A DNA stretch of 64,000 bases from Nitratireductor sp. (GCA_020637805.1 JACKJU010000006.1:135001-199000), one strand, 5' to 3'; counted from the stretch's first letter, positions 39,862 through 49,085 are shown. Notes: generated from the sequence alone by a model not told the origin. A program made the numbers and translations.

Positions 39862-40764
39862 CTAGTCCTGCGGGCAATTCTTCTTGAAGTGCTCCGCCAT
39901 GAAATCCACAAATACCCGAACCTTGGCCGGAACATGACGCCGGTGGGCATAGACCACATACATTCCCGTGGCAGGCGGCATGTGTTCCTCGAGCAGCGGG
40001 ACGAGCTGGCCGGATTCGAGTTCGCCGGAAATCACGAACATCGGCAGGAGGGCAATGCCAAGCCCTTCCAGTGCCGCCTGCTTGCAGATTTCGGGATCGT
40101 TGATCTCGATTACGCCATTGACCGGCTGGCTCAGCGCGCCGCCATTCTCGTCGACCAATGGCCAGCTATTGCGGCCTCGAATGTTGGTATCGATTATGCA
40201 GGGAAGGCTTGCGAGGTCCTTCGGTGTCCTGGGGGTGCCGTGTTTTTCCAGAAATGAAGGCGAGGCACAGATGCGAGTGGAATTTTGCGCAATTCGCCGG
40301 GCGATAAGCGAGGAATCTCCCATCTGTCCGGCACGAATTGCGACGTCATAGCGTTCCTCGACGAGATCAACCACGCGGTCGTCCAGATGGATGTCGAGGT
40401 CGATGTCCGGATATGCCCTTGCAAACTCGATCAATGGCAGGATCGGCCTGGAACCACCCATCGACCTGGGCGCCGTAACACGCAGGCGTCCGCCTACACC
40501 CTTGCCGGCAAGGCGAACCGATTCATTGATGTCGTCGATGCGGCCGATGATTTCGAGGGAGGATTCGTAGTAGAGGCGGCCGGCCTCCGTCAGCGAGAAC
40601 TGGCGTGTGGTGCGATTGATCAGCAGTGTGCCTAGTTCGTCTTCAAGCTCACGGACATATTTCGAAAGCAGGGCCTTGGAGCGCCCGATCTTGCGAGCAG
40701 CCGGCGAATAGCCGCCGGCATCCACGACCTCGACATAGGCTTTCATCTTGTTGAGAATGTCCAT
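39862..40764 (-). CDS. LysR-family transcriptional regulator
   Basis: 300 residues. An N-terminal helix-turn-helix (about 18-37, SPAARKIGRSKALLSKYVREL) is followed by a linker and a periplasmic-binding-like effector domain starting about residue 92 (GGRLRVTAPRSMG), typical of the AaeR/DmlR-like LysR subgroup. It is 91 bases upstream of the DUF1007 gene on the same strand, so it is not divergent from an obvious target; its regulon is unknown. Confidence 0.9.
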   Translation of the reverse strand: MDILNKMKAYVEVVDAGGYSPAARKIGRSKALLSKYVRELEDELGTLLINRTTRQFSLTEAGRLYYESSLEIIGRIDDINESVRLAGKGVGGRLRVTAPRSMGGSRPILPLIEFARAYPDIDLDIHLDDRVVDLVEERYDVAIRAGQMGDSSLIARRIAQNSTRICASPSFLEKHGTPRTPKDLASLPCIIDTNIRGRNSWPLVDENGGALSQPVNGVIEINDPEICKQAALEGLGIALLPMFVISGELESGQLVPLLEEHMPPATGMYVVYAHRRHVPAKVRVFVDFMAEHFKKNCPQD

Positions 40765-40819
40765 CTGCCGCCTTTGTCATTGCCCCTGGGTCATCGCCTA
40801 TGGGTAACTTGCTTGAGGG

Positions 40820-41803
40820 TCACTGCGTGAGGTCGATCACGCCTGCCTCGCCGGCTTCCGTGCCGAAAGCCAGCCGCTTGCCTGCATCGTCCCAGTTCAG
40901 CGAGGATATCGCGCCTGCGCCTTCACGGCGAAGCAGCGCTTCCTTGTCATCTTCGATGCGAACGGCAATTACCATGCCGTTTTCGTAGCCAATGGCAACC
41001 ACATCTTCTTCGGGATGGCAGGCGACCTGGGTAGCCAGAATGCGCCCGATTGCCCCCAGTTCCTTCGGGGCCTTGCCCATCGGCCCGTCCTTGCCCGAAA
41101 ACGGCCAGGTGATTGCCGCAGGCGCGCCAGAGGTGGCAAGCCATTTGCCCTTTGCCGACCAGGAAATGGACTTCACCTTGGCAGGATAGCCGGTCATGCG
41201 CATGTGCTTGCTGTCGGAAAGCCGCCAGCCATGAAGCGCATTCTCCTGCATCGTGGAAACCACGTATTTGCCGTCGGGCGAGAAGGACACCCCGGTGTGG
41301 GCACCTTTCCATTCGAGAAACTGGGATGGATTGCTGGTATTGATCCAGACGAGTTCGACACCGTTGTAGCGCGCCAGCGCAATGCGCATGCCCTTGGGAG
41401 CAAAGGCAATGCCCTCGATGGTGCGTTCGCTCTCGAAAGGTTTTTGCGTCTGGCCGGCCAGCACCATGCCCTTCTTGCCCCAGGAAAAGGCGATTGCTCC
41501 GCTGGGGCCGGCGGCTATGCGGTCTATCCATTTGCCGGGCGAAGCATTCCGCTCGACAACGCCGCCGTCGGAACCGAGCGCGCAAACGCGGCCGTCCTCG
41601 CCGCTGGTCAGCAACAAGTTGCCATCCCACGATCTTGCGGCAGCCAGCAGGCCGTCATGCAGCGTTATCTCCCGGTGCCGTCCGGCGAGCAGGTGGGCAG
41701 TGCCGTCTACCATCGCAAATACGGGATTGCCGCCAATGAAACCGGCATATTCGACATGACCGGTTTCACCGTCGCCGGTGTCGAGCAATGCGATGGAAGG
41801 CAT
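40820..41803 (-). CDS. WD40-repeat protein beside COG0523 GTPase
   Basis: 327 residues, soluble, no signal peptide. Repeated segments such as LLTSGEDGRVCALGSDG, TGVSFSPDGKYVVSTMQENALHGWRLSD and SISWSAKGKWLATSGAPAAITWPF identify a beta-propeller of roughly seven blades. It starts 13 bases after the stop of the metallochaperone GTPase, so the two are one operon. This pairing is common in alphaproteobacteria; a scaffolding role in zinc handling is inferred. Confidence 0.85.
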   Translation of the reverse strand: MPSIALLDTGDGETGHVEYAGFIGGNPVFAMVDGTAHLLAGRHREITLHDGLLAAARSWDGNLLLTSGEDGRVCALGSDGGVVERNASPGKWIDRIAAGPSGAIAFSWGKKGMVLAGQTQKPFESERTIEGIAFAPKGMRIALARYNGVELVWINTSNPSQFLEWKGAHTGVSFSPDGKYVVSTMQENALHGWRLSDSKHMRMTGYPAKVKSISWSAKGKWLATSGAPAAITWPFSGKDGPMGKAPKELGAIGRILATQVACHPEEDVVAIGYENGMVIAVRIEDDKEALLRREGAGAISSLNWDDAGKRLAFGTEAGEAGVIDLTQ

Positions 41804-41816
41804 ATATTTCTCCGGG

Positions 41817-42938
41817 TCAGGCGGCGCAGGCTGCGAATGTGCGTTCCAGCTTCTCGCGGTCGAGATTGCGGCCGATGAAGACCACGCGGCTCTGGCGCGC
41901 CTCGTTTTCCTTCCATGGCCGCTGGTGGTCGCCTTCTAGGATCATGTGGATGCCCTGAACCACATAGCGCTCGGGGTCGTCCCTGAAGGCGACAATGCCT
42001 TTCAGGCGCAAGATGTCCGGGCCGTCGATCTGGGTGATCTTCTGGATCCAGGGGAAGAATTTCTGCGGGTCCAGTTCGCCGCCACGCAGCGAAACCGTAC
42101 CGATGGTCGTGTCGTGAATTGCACCATCGAGACCGTGGTGGTGGTGTTCATGGTCGCAATCCGGGCCACATTCATGGTCGTGGTCGTGATGATGATCGTG
42201 GCCGTTGTCATGCCCGTGATGGTCGTGCGCGTGGTGTTCGTGGTCGCAGTCCGGCCCGCAAACATGGGTATCATCCATGTCGAGAAAATGCGGATCGTTC
42301 TCGATTGCACGCGCGAGGTCGAAGCGGTGCTGTTCGAGTATTTCCTTCAGATCCACATCGGCGCGCGAAGTGCGGTAGATGCGGGCAGACGGATTGATCT
42401 GCCGGATCACCTTCTCGACACGCTCCAGTTCATTGGGTTCGACAAGATCGGTCTTGTTGAGCAAGACGATGTCGGCAAAGGCGATCTGGTCCTCGGCTTC
42501 GGGACTGTCCTTGAGACGAAGCAGGAGGTGCTTGGCATCGGCCAGCGCAATCACCGAATCGAGGCGTGACTTGGCGCGTACATCGTCATCCATGAAGAAG
42601 GTCTGGGCGACCGGTGCCGGATCGGCAAGTCCGGTTGTTTCAACGATTACGGCGTCGAACCGGCCAGGACGCTTCATCAGGTTCTGCACCACCCTGATCA
42701 GGTCGCCGCGCACGGTGCAGCAGATGCAGCCATTGTTCATCTCGTAGATTTCCTCATCGGTTTCCACGATGAGGTCATTGTCGATGCCGATCTCGCCGAA
42801 CTCGTTGACGATGACGGCGTATTTCCTGCCATGGTCCTCGGTCAGTATGCGGTTGAGGAGCGTGGTCTTGCCGGCGCCGAGGTATCCGGTCAGCACGGTT
42901 ACGGGAATCTGGCTGGTTTCGATTGGTGCTTCAGACAT
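41817..42938 (-). CDS. COG0523 (CobW/ZigA-type) metallochaperone GTPase, His-rich
   Basis: GTPase that delivers a metal, most likely zinc, to client proteins; 373 residues. Walker A GYLGAGKTT (18-26), the metal-binding GCICCT (70-75), ETTGLADP and base-specificity NKTD (161-164) are intact. A His-rich insertion (about 225-269) contains two copies of CGPDCDHEHH (227-236, 257-266). The C-terminal CobW domain ends with RNLDREKLERTF. No Zur box was recognised in the roughly 95-base gap upstream. A cobalamin role is less likely because no cob genes are near. Confidence 0.88.
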   Translation of the reverse strand: MSEAPIETSQIPVTVLTGYLGAGKTTLLNRILTEDHGRKYAVIVNEFGEIGIDNDLIVETDEEIYEMNNGCICCTVRGDLIRVVQNLMKRPGRFDAVIVETTGLADPAPVAQTFFMDDDVRAKSRLDSVIALADAKHLLLRLKDSPEAEDQIAFADIVLLNKTDLVEPNELERVEKVIRQINPSARIYRTSRADVDLKEILEQHRFDLARAIENDPHFLDMDDTHVCGPDCDHEHHAHDHHGHDNGHDHHHDHDHECGPDCDHEHHHHGLDGAIHDTTIGTVSLRGGELDPQKFFPWIQKITQIDGPDILRLKGIVAFRDDPERYVVQGIHMILEGDHQRPWKENEARQSRVVFIGRNLDREKLERTFAACAA

Positions 42939-43033
42939 GATTGGTTCCGTTCAGACGGTAAGTCGTTTTGCAGCCTATATAGCGGTCGAGCGGACAGTTT
43001 TCACTACCCGGCATCGTGCAAATTTCCGGCACT

Positions 43034-43846
43034 TCAGCTTTTCGGCTCCCGGTCGAAATGCGAAAGATCGAACTTGTCCACGTCCTTGATCAGATCGACC
43101 AGTCCAGCCACCGCATTCTCGATCAGTTGCTCGCCCCTGGAAGCGGTCGCCGACTTGGCGTTGCCTGCGGCACCTTGTGGATTGAGATCCTGCATCTTCC
43201 AGCCAAAGGCATGGCGGCCATAGGCGCGCAGGAACTTGAAGCGCTTTTCGAATTTGGCCTGGTCCGAAGGAAATCTTCTCGCCTTGCGCATATCAACCTG
43301 TTCGGGATGCAGCGCCAGCATGACCGAGGTCTCGATATCTCCGCCGTGAATGTCCAGTGCGGCCTGTGCCGGATCGATCAAACCTTGCGGGCGCTCGAAG
43401 CGTGTCCAGGCAGTGGCTGCGCACAGCATGCCGAAACGCGTTCTGAGTTCCGTGGCGACGATGGTCATCAAGGGCGAGTTGCCGCCATGGGCGTTCAAAA
43501 GCACAAGTTTGCGGATGCCAAGCGAGTTCAGGTATTCGCCTTTCGCAATCCAGCGGTTGATTGCCTCGTCATAGGCAAGTGAGCGGGTCTGCGGCCAGTC
43601 GAGGTGCTCGGGCGAATACCCCACCGGCTCAACCGGCAGAAAGGTGACTTTCAGTTTCGAGGGTAGTTTTTTCTTGAGCCTGTCAACGATCCCCGCTGCA
43701 ATCAGTGTGTCGGTTTCGCAGGGCAAGTGGGGACCATGCTGTTCATGTGCGCCCAGCGGAAGTACCGCGATCCAGCGGGAGGTGTCGGCCTGCGCAATCG
43801 AAGCTGCACTCATCGCGGAGAAATCGGGGTCGGGCATGCTGTTCAT
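43034..43846 (-). CDS. Creatininase-family amidohydrolase
   Basis: Cytoplasmic metal hydrolase, 270 residues from ATG 43846, which overlaps the previous stop by four bases and has GGAG seven bases upstream; the open frame continues into non-conserved sequence 5'. Conserved metal-ligand motifs are VLPLGAHEQHGPHLP, DTLIAAG and LLNAHGGNSPLM plus HGGDIETSVML. Coupling to 8-oxoguanine deaminase suggests action on a purine-ring opening product such as a cyclic amide, not creatinine itself. Confidence 0.86.
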   Translation of the reverse strand: MNSMPDPDFSAMSAASIAQADTSRWIAVLPLGAHEQHGPHLPCETDTLIAAGIVDRLKKKLPSKLKVTFLPVEPVGYSPEHLDWPQTRSLAYDEAINRWIAKGEYLNSLGIRKLVLLNAHGGNSPLMTIVATELRTRFGMLCAATAWTRFERPQGLIDPAQAALDIHGGDIETSVMLALHPEQVDMRKARRFPSDQAKFEKRFKFLRAYGRHAFGWKMQDLNPQGAAGNAKSATASRGEQLIENAVAGLVDLIKDVDKFDLSHFDREPKS

Positions 43847-45219
43847 CCGATTGCTCCGGCAAACTGGCGTGCGATGGCGCCGTGTTCGGCACGCAGTTTC
43901 TGGATGTCCACACCGTGTGGGAGGCCGTCCTCGACCTGCCATTTACCGCCGATCATGACCTTGTCCGCGCGATGTGCGCCGCACAGCACCAGGGCTGCCA
44001 ATGCGTCGCCTGCGCCGGAGAACCGCAACTCATCCAGCGTGTAGAAGGTCAGGTCAGCCTGCATCCCGGGTGCGATCCTGCCGATATCGCTCCGGCCCAG
44101 GCAGGCCGCAGAGCCTTCGGTTGCCCAGCGCAGCGCATCGAAATGGGTGACCTCGCGCGACCCGTATTTGAGGCGGTTGATCATCAGCGCGTGGCGAACG
44201 CCCTCCATCAGATTGGACGAATCGTTCGAAGCCGAGCCGTCCACCCCAAGGCCGACCGGAGAACCGGCAGCTTCCAGTTCGGCCGTGCGGCACATTCCCG
44301 ATGCGAGGACCATGTTGGAGGTGGGGCAATGGCATACGCCGACGCCAGCGGCGCCCAGCCGCCGTATCTCGTCGTCGTTGAAATGAATTCCGTGTGCGAG
44401 CCATGTGCGGCTCTCCATCCACCCGTTTTCCTCGAGATAGTCCACTGGGCGGCAGCCGAATTTCTCGATGCAGTAGGCGTCCTCGTCATGGGTTTCGCCA
44501 AGGTGGGTGTGCAGGCGACAGTTGCAGCTCTTGGCCATCGCTGCCGTCTGGTTCATCAGTTCGGTCGTCACGGAAAAGGGTGAGCAGGGGGCGAGCGCCA
44601 CCTGAAGGAACGAACCCTCGGAAGGATCGTGATAGGCCGAAATGACCCGGTCGCAATCCTTCAGGATTTCGTCGGTTGACTGCACAACGCTGTCGGGCGG
44701 GAGGCCGCCATCCTTTTCCGAGAGATCCATGGAGCCGCGGTTCAGCGTCATCCGCATTCCAAGGCGCTCCGCTTCCTCTGCCTGGATATCCATGGCATCC
44801 GCAATTGTGCCCGGATATACGTAGTGGTGGTCGGAGACCGTGGTGCAACCCGACATCAGTAGTTCCGTCAGTGCCAGACGGGTGGCAAGCCTGAAACTGT
44901 CGCGGTTAACTGCCTTGGCCCAGACGGGATAGAGGGCAACCAGCCAGTCGAACAGCTCCTTGTTGATCGCATCGGGATGGGCGCGGGTCAGCGTCTGGTA
45001 GAAGTGATGGTGCGTGTTGACGAGGCCAGGAAGAATCACGTGGCGGGAGCAATCGATTGTTTCATCGATGTTTTCCGGCCTGTTGCCGGCGGCAACCAGT
45101 TCGGCAATCTTTCCTCCCTCGACCACGATGCCGCCACCGGCGCCGCTGTCCCCGCCCGGTGATGCCGGAGTGAGGATATCCAGCGGGTTCTTCAGCCAGA
45201 TTCGCGGGGCTTTCTTCAT
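43843..45219 (-). CDS. 8-oxoguanine deaminase (amidohydrolase)
   Basis: Metal-dependent deaminase converting 8-oxoguanine to urate, 458 residues from ATG 45219 with AGGAA six bases upstream. The subfamily marker NTHHHFYQTLTRA (first His ligands), HTHLGETHDED, LAHGIHFND and the Asp in VDGSASNDSSN are all present. It starts a two-gene operon with the creatininase-family hydrolase and is divergent from a MarR regulator, which may control it. Cytosine or isoxanthopterin deaminases of the same superfamily are less likely. Confidence 0.86.
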   Translation of the reverse strand: MKKAPRIWLKNPLDILTPASPGGDSGAGGGIVVEGGKIAELVAAGNRPENIDETIDCSRHVILPGLVNTHHHFYQTLTRAHPDAINKELFDWLVALYPVWAKAVNRDSFRLATRLALTELLMSGCTTVSDHHYVYPGTIADAMDIQAEEAERLGMRMTLNRGSMDLSEKDGGLPPDSVVQSTDEILKDCDRVISAYHDPSEGSFLQVALAPCSPFSVTTELMNQTAAMAKSCNCRLHTHLGETHDEDAYCIEKFGCRPVDYLEENGWMESRTWLAHGIHFNDDEIRRLGAAGVGVCHCPTSNMVLASGMCRTAELEAAGSPVGLGVDGSASNDSSNLMEGVRHALMINRLKYGSREVTHFDALRWATEGSAACLGRSDIGRIAPGMQADLTFYTLDELRFSGAGDALAALVLCGAHRADKVMIGGKWQVEDGLPHGVDIQKLRAEHGAIARQFAGAIG

Positions 45220-45275
45220 GACAAATTCCTGCTGCCGGGAACAATTGAGCGTATGCGATGTGCGTAACCGAGAAT

Positions 45276-45300
45276 TTGCACGATATACTGTGTCGCGCAA
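45276..45300. promoter_or_regulatory. Candidate MarR operator in divergent promoter region
   Basis: TTGCACGA (45276-45283) and TCGCGCAA (45293-45300) form an imperfect inverted repeat (7 of 8 pairs) around TATACT (45284-45289), a good -10 match. It lies between the 8-oxoguanine deaminase and MarR genes, where an autoregulatory MarR site is expected. Confidence 0.5.
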
Positions 45301-45419
45301 CTTGCATGCCCTTTCATCTGCTTGTCATATTGGAGCGTGATATTGGCGAGGGGAAAGCAGTTTTTGGTCAAAGGCGTCATCTTCACCTGGCAACGCCGGA
45401 GCCGGATCGGGGAAAGCAA

Positions 45420-45920
45420 ATGTCTACTGCCAGTCTGAACACAATGCGCCTGATCGAAGTCGGGGCGAGGATACGCCGCAAGCAGACCGACTATCTTGCC
45501 GGAAAGGCGGTTACACCCGGCCATGATGCGTTCCTGCTGTTTCTGCTTCGCGAAGACGGAAGCACCATGGGGATGATCGCCGACCAATTGGGGATCGGCG
45601 CGCCCTCCGCCACCAAGTTTGCGACCAAGCTTGAAGCAGACGGCCATATCCGGCGCGAGACTTCACGTATTGACAGCCGCCAGAACCATGCCTTTCTGAC
45701 GGAAGCTGGCCGCCAACTGGCGGAAACGATTGCCGCGGAATATGCAGCAATCGACGCAGCCATACTGGAAAAGCTCAGGGCAAAGGATGGTGAACGGCTC
45801 GCCAAGCTCGTTGTCAAACTTGAAGCGGCGGTCGACGGCAAGGTGACGGACAAGAAGGCCCCCAAGCCGAAGAAGGCAGGCAAAGTGGCCAAGAAGAAAA
45901 AGAAAACCGACAAGGTTTGA
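45420..45920 (+). CDS. MarR-family regulator with Lys-rich tail
   Basis: 166 residues from ATG 45420, with GGGGAAAG just upstream. A winged helix-turn-helix occupies about 45-100 (STMGMIADQLGIGAPSATKFATKLEADGHIRRE). The last 26 residues (141-166) contain 13 Lys, like a histone-H1-type or nonspecific DNA-binding tail. It is divergent from the 8-oxoguanine deaminase operon, its probable target. The effector is unknown. Confidence 0.85.
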   Translation: MSTASLNTMRLIEVGARIRRKQTDYLAGKAVTPGHDAFLLFLLREDGSTMGMIADQLGIGAPSATKFATKLEADGHIRRETSRIDSRQNHAFLTEAGRQLAETIAAEYAAIDAAILEKLRAKDGERLAKLVVKLEAAVDGKVTDKKAPKPKKAGKVAKKKKKTDKV

Positions 45921-45979
45921 CCGGTTTTCGGCTACCCGGCATGAAACGGTGCAATGCCGTGTGCCGGATGAATTTAAAG

Positions 45980-46009
45980 GTTTTAAAAAGCGTGGAAAAT
46001 GTTTAAAAC
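45980..46009. promoter_or_regulatory. Inverted repeat upstream of LacI-family gene
   Basis: GTTTTAAA (45980-45987) and TTTAAAAC (46002-46009) form an A+T-rich inverted repeat in the 150-base gap before the LacI-type gene, unlike the GC-rich surroundings. It may be an autoregulatory operator or promoter element. Confidence 0.35.
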
Positions 46010-46074
46010 ACCCGCCACCTGAACAGAGGAGGCGGGCGCGCCGTTGATGCCGCCCAAGTGAGGAGAGGCATCAC

Positions 46075-47103
46075 GTGCGAAAGGTTACGCTTTCCACCAT
46101 AGCTGAAGAACTGGGAGTTTCCACGGCAACCGTTTCGCTGGCGCTGCGCGACAGTCCTCTTGTGGCCGACGCTACCAAGGAACGCATCAAGGAAGCGGCT
46201 TCCAGATCCGGCTATATCTACAACCGACGTGCAGCGAGCCTTCGCACGTCGCGCTCGGGCATCATCGGGGTTGTTGTTCCCGATATCATGAACCCGTTCT
46301 TTGCCGAGATCCTTGTCGGCATCGAAGAGGAACTGGGTTCTTCGCGTCATACCTTCATCCTGTGCAATCACCGCGACAAGATCGCGGCCCAGCAGAACTT
46401 CATCGAAACGCTTCTGCAGTTCGGGGCCGACGGGGTGATCCTGTCGCCTGCAATCGGCACGACCGCAGACGACATACGCGCCATCGAAAGTTCCGGCCTA
46501 CCGGTTGTCTTCGTGGCAAGGTGGGTGAAAGGCGCGCGCGTTCCGGTATTTCGCGGTGACGACAAGAAGGGTGCCTACATGGTGACCCGCCACCTGATCG
46601 AGATGGGCCACCGCAAGATTGCCTTCATCGGCGGCAAGCGCGAAACCTCTACGGGCAATGACAGGCGCGAAGGATTTCTGGCTGCTCTGGAACAGGCCGG
46701 AATCGAGGCCGTTCCCGAACTGCGCATCGGTTCGGAGCGCACCCGCAAGGCGGGATATGACGCGGCAAGAACGATGTTCTCGAAAGATCGTGAAGCCGCC
46801 ACGGCAATTGTCTGTTTCAACGACCTTCTGGCCATCGGGGTGATGAGCGGCCTGCGATCGCTTGGCATTGAGCCGGGCAGGGATGTGGCGGTGGCAGGAT
46901 ATGACGATATCGCGGAAGCAGAGATCTCGGCGCCAACGCTTACCAGCGTATGGAACGGGCAGCAGGAGGCAGGCCGCCTGGCAGCACGTGCCATGGTGCG
47001 CATTCTCACCGGTTCGGTGTCTGAAGAAGATGCACACGATGACCGGCTAATTCAGCCGGAACTGCGCATCCGGGAGTCGAGCTGTCCTCCCAAACCGGTC
47101 TGA
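46075..47103 (+). CDS. LacI-family transcriptional regulator
   Basis: 342 residues. The N-terminal LacI helix-turn-helix is clear (VTLSTIAEELGVSTATVSLALRDSPLV), with the hinge helix and a ribose-binding-protein-like domain from about residue 60 (GIIGVVVPDIMNPFFAEILVGIEEEL). Starts at GTG 46075 with a GAGG/GAGAGG site upstream; no ATG fits the conserved N-terminus. No sugar operon is adjacent, so the target is elsewhere or unknown. Confidence 0.91.
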   Translation: MRKVTLSTIAEELGVSTATVSLALRDSPLVADATKERIKEAASRSGYIYNRRAASLRTSRSGIIGVVVPDIMNPFFAEILVGIEEELGSSRHTFILCNHRDKIAAQQNFIETLLQFGADGVILSPAIGTTADDIRAIESSGLPVVFVARWVKGARVPVFRGDDKKGAYMVTRHLIEMGHRKIAFIGGKRETSTGNDRREGFLAALEQAGIEAVPELRIGSERTRKAGYDAARTMFSKDREAATAIVCFNDLLAIGVMSGLRSLGIEPGRDVAVAGYDDIAEAEISAPTLTSVWNGQQEAGRLAARAMVRILTGSVSEEDAHDDRLIQPELRIRESSCPPKPV

Positions 47104-47115
47104 GTCGATCGGTAT

Positions 47116-47793
47116 TCAGGGATTGGTGCGGATGTCCGCCAATGTCCGCTTCTGCGTGCCTGCATCATCGAAATTGTCCGGCGACAACCAGGTTTCGAAG
47201 GCAGCCCGGCAGGCTGGCCACTCCTTGTCGATCATCGAAAACCATGCGGTGTCGCGGTTCTCGCCCTTGACGACGAGGTGCTGGCGGAAGACGCCCTCGG
47301 CCTGCATGCCGTAGCGAAGCGCAGCTATCTTGCTTGGGCCATTGCGATCGTTGCACTTCCATTCGAACCGGCGGTAACCGAGATCGTCAAACAGCATTTT
47401 CGCGAACAGGTAGAATGCCTCGGTCGTGGCAGGCGTGCGGGCAATGATCGAGGACCAGAAGATATGACCGATTTCGGCGACGCCGTTGGCAGGGTCGATC
47501 CTCAGGAGGGTCTGGCGCCCGGCGATACGACCGGAGGCCTTGTCGATCACGGTATAGTATAGCGGGTCGGTGCTGTTCTCAGCCTTGTCCAGCCAGGGCT
47601 GGAAAGCCTCTCGGCTTTCGGGCGGGTATTCCGGCAGCCATCGGAAGCGCTCGCCGGCGTCTTCCATCGTCGATGCAGCGTAGAGGCCGTCGCCATGCCG
47701 TTCGGCATCCAGTGGTTCCAGCCGGACAAATCTTCCCTCGAGATTTTCCGGCGAAGGGCGTTCGCAGCCCTTCCAGTTCGACAGGTCGTCCAT
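47116..47793 (-). CDS. GNAT acetyltransferase (RimJ/RimL type)
   Basis: 225 residues from ATG 47793 (MDDLSNWKGCERPSPENLEG); the open frame extends 14 codons further without conservation. The motif region EIGHIFWSSIIARTPATTEAFYLFAKMLFDDLGYRRFEWKCNDRN matches RimJ/RimL-like N-acetyltransferases that act on protein N-termini or small amines. Convergent with the LacI gene, 12 bases apart. Confidence 0.87.
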   Translation of the reverse strand: MDDLSNWKGCERPSPENLEGRFVRLEPLDAERHGDGLYAASTMEDAGERFRWLPEYPPESREAFQPWLDKAENSTDPLYYTVIDKASGRIAGRQTLLRIDPANGVAEIGHIFWSSIIARTPATTEAFYLFAKMLFDDLGYRRFEWKCNDRNGPSKIAALRYGMQAEGVFRQHLVVKGENRDTAWFSMIDKEWPACRAAFETWLSPDNFDDAGTQKRTLADIRTNP

Positions 47794-47906
47794 TGCCCAT
47801 TCCCCAATTGCAAATCCATTTGCCCGATGCCACAAAGCCGTGACCTTAACAATCTTGGAATTGGCACGGTAACACGCCGGATGCCGCGTTTCACCGGGGA
47901 GAGAAC

Positions 47907-49085
47907 ATGCTCAAGACAGTTGCAGCCTTTGACCGTATCGGGGAGGAAAATGCGTTTGCGGTTCTGGCGCGCGCCACGAAGCTGGCAAGCGAAGGGATGG
48001 ACGTCATCAACCTCGGCATCGGTCAGCCGGACTTCAAGACGCCGCAGCACATTGTCGAGGCAGCGGTCAAGGCACTGCGCGACGGGCATCACGGCTATAC
48101 GCCGGCCAACGGAATTCTGCCCTGCCGCGAGGCGGTTGCGCGCCGCACGCTGACGACGACCGGCATCGAGATTTCGCCGGAAAGCGTCATGATCATGCCG
48201 GGCGGCAAGCCTACCATGTACGCGGCGATCGTGATGTTCGGCGAGCCGGGTGCAGAGATCATGTACCCGGATCCGGGCTTTCCGATCTACCGGTCGATGA
48301 TCGAATACACCGGCGCGAAACCGGTTCCGGTTCCGATCCGTGAGGAAAACGGCTTTGGTTTCTCGGCCGAGGAAACGCTGGCTCTCATCAATGAAAAGAC
48401 GCGGTTGATCATCATCAACTCTCCGGCCAACCCGACCGGTGGTGTCACCTCGCGCGACGAGATCGTCAAGCTGGTGAAAGGCCTGGAGAAATGGCCGGAC
48501 GTCGCCATCATGTCGGACGAGATCTACGATGTGATGACCTATGACGGCGAGAAGCATACCTCGCTGCTGCAATTCCCGGAAATCCGCGACCGCCTGATCG
48601 TTCTCAACGGCTGGTCGAAGACCTGGGCCATGACCGGCTGGCGTCTGGGCTGGTCGATCTGGCCCGATCAGCTGATCGACAAGGTGCGCAAGCTGGCGGT
48701 AAATTGCTGGTCCTGCGTCAACGCGCCTTCACAGTTTGCGGGGATTGCCGCTATCGACGGTCCACAGGACGACGTAGCCGTGATGATGGAGGCCTTCGAC
48801 CGCCGCCGCAAACTTGTCGTCGAACTGGCCAACGGTCTTCCGGGTGTCTCCTGCGAAACGCCGAAGGGTGCCTTCTATGCGTTTCCCAACATCAAGGAAA
48901 CCGGTTGGAAGGCCAAGGAACTGGCGTCGGCGCTTCTGGAGAAATCCGGTGTGGCCACCATCGGCGGTCCGGACTTCGGAATTCTGGGCGAAGGCTATAT
49001 CCGCCTTTCCTATGCGAACTCGGAAGAGAACATCACCCGGGCGCTGGAGCGGATCGGCGAGTTTCTCGGGAAAAACTCGAAGTAG
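47907..49085 (+). CDS. Class I PLP aminotransferase (aspartate aminotransferase family)
   Basis: 392 residues. Features in order: NLGIGQPDFKTPQHI, HHGYTPANGILPCREAV, PANPTGGV, SDEIYDVMTYDG and the PLP Lys238 in LNGWSKTWAMTGWRLGW, then the substrate carboxylate Arg in YIRLSYAN. A fold-type I enzyme acting on an amino acid and a 2-oxoacid, substrate not fixed by sequence. Starts MLKTVAAFDRIGEENAF with GGGGAGAG upstream; no operon partner. Confidence 0.9.
   Translation: MLKTVAAFDRIGEENAFAVLARATKLASEGMDVINLGIGQPDFKTPQHIVEAAVKALRDGHHGYTPANGILPCREAVARRTLTTTGIEISPESVMIMPGGKPTMYAAIVMFGEPGAEIMYPDPGFPIYRSMIEYTGAKPVPVPIREENGFGFSAEETLALINEKTRLIIINSPANPTGGVTSRDEIVKLVKGLEKWPDVAIMSDEIYDVMTYDGEKHTSLLQFPEIRDRLIVLNGWSKTWAMTGWRLGWSIWPDQLIDKVRKLAVNCWSCVNAPSQFAGIAAIDGPQDDVAVMMEAFDRRRKLVVELANGLPGVSCETPKGAFYAFPNIKETGWKAKELASALLEKSGVATIGGPDFGILGEGYIRLSYANSEENITRALERIGEFLGKNSK

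Noticed and set aside
42939..43033. Possible Zur or other metal box before the COG0523 GTPase gene
   Set aside because: No dyad resembling a Zur box could be found by eye.
46011..46036. Hairpin CCCGCC/GGCGGG near the LacI gene
   Set aside because: Weak six-base arms, long loop and no following T-run in the direction of transcription; not convincing as a terminator.
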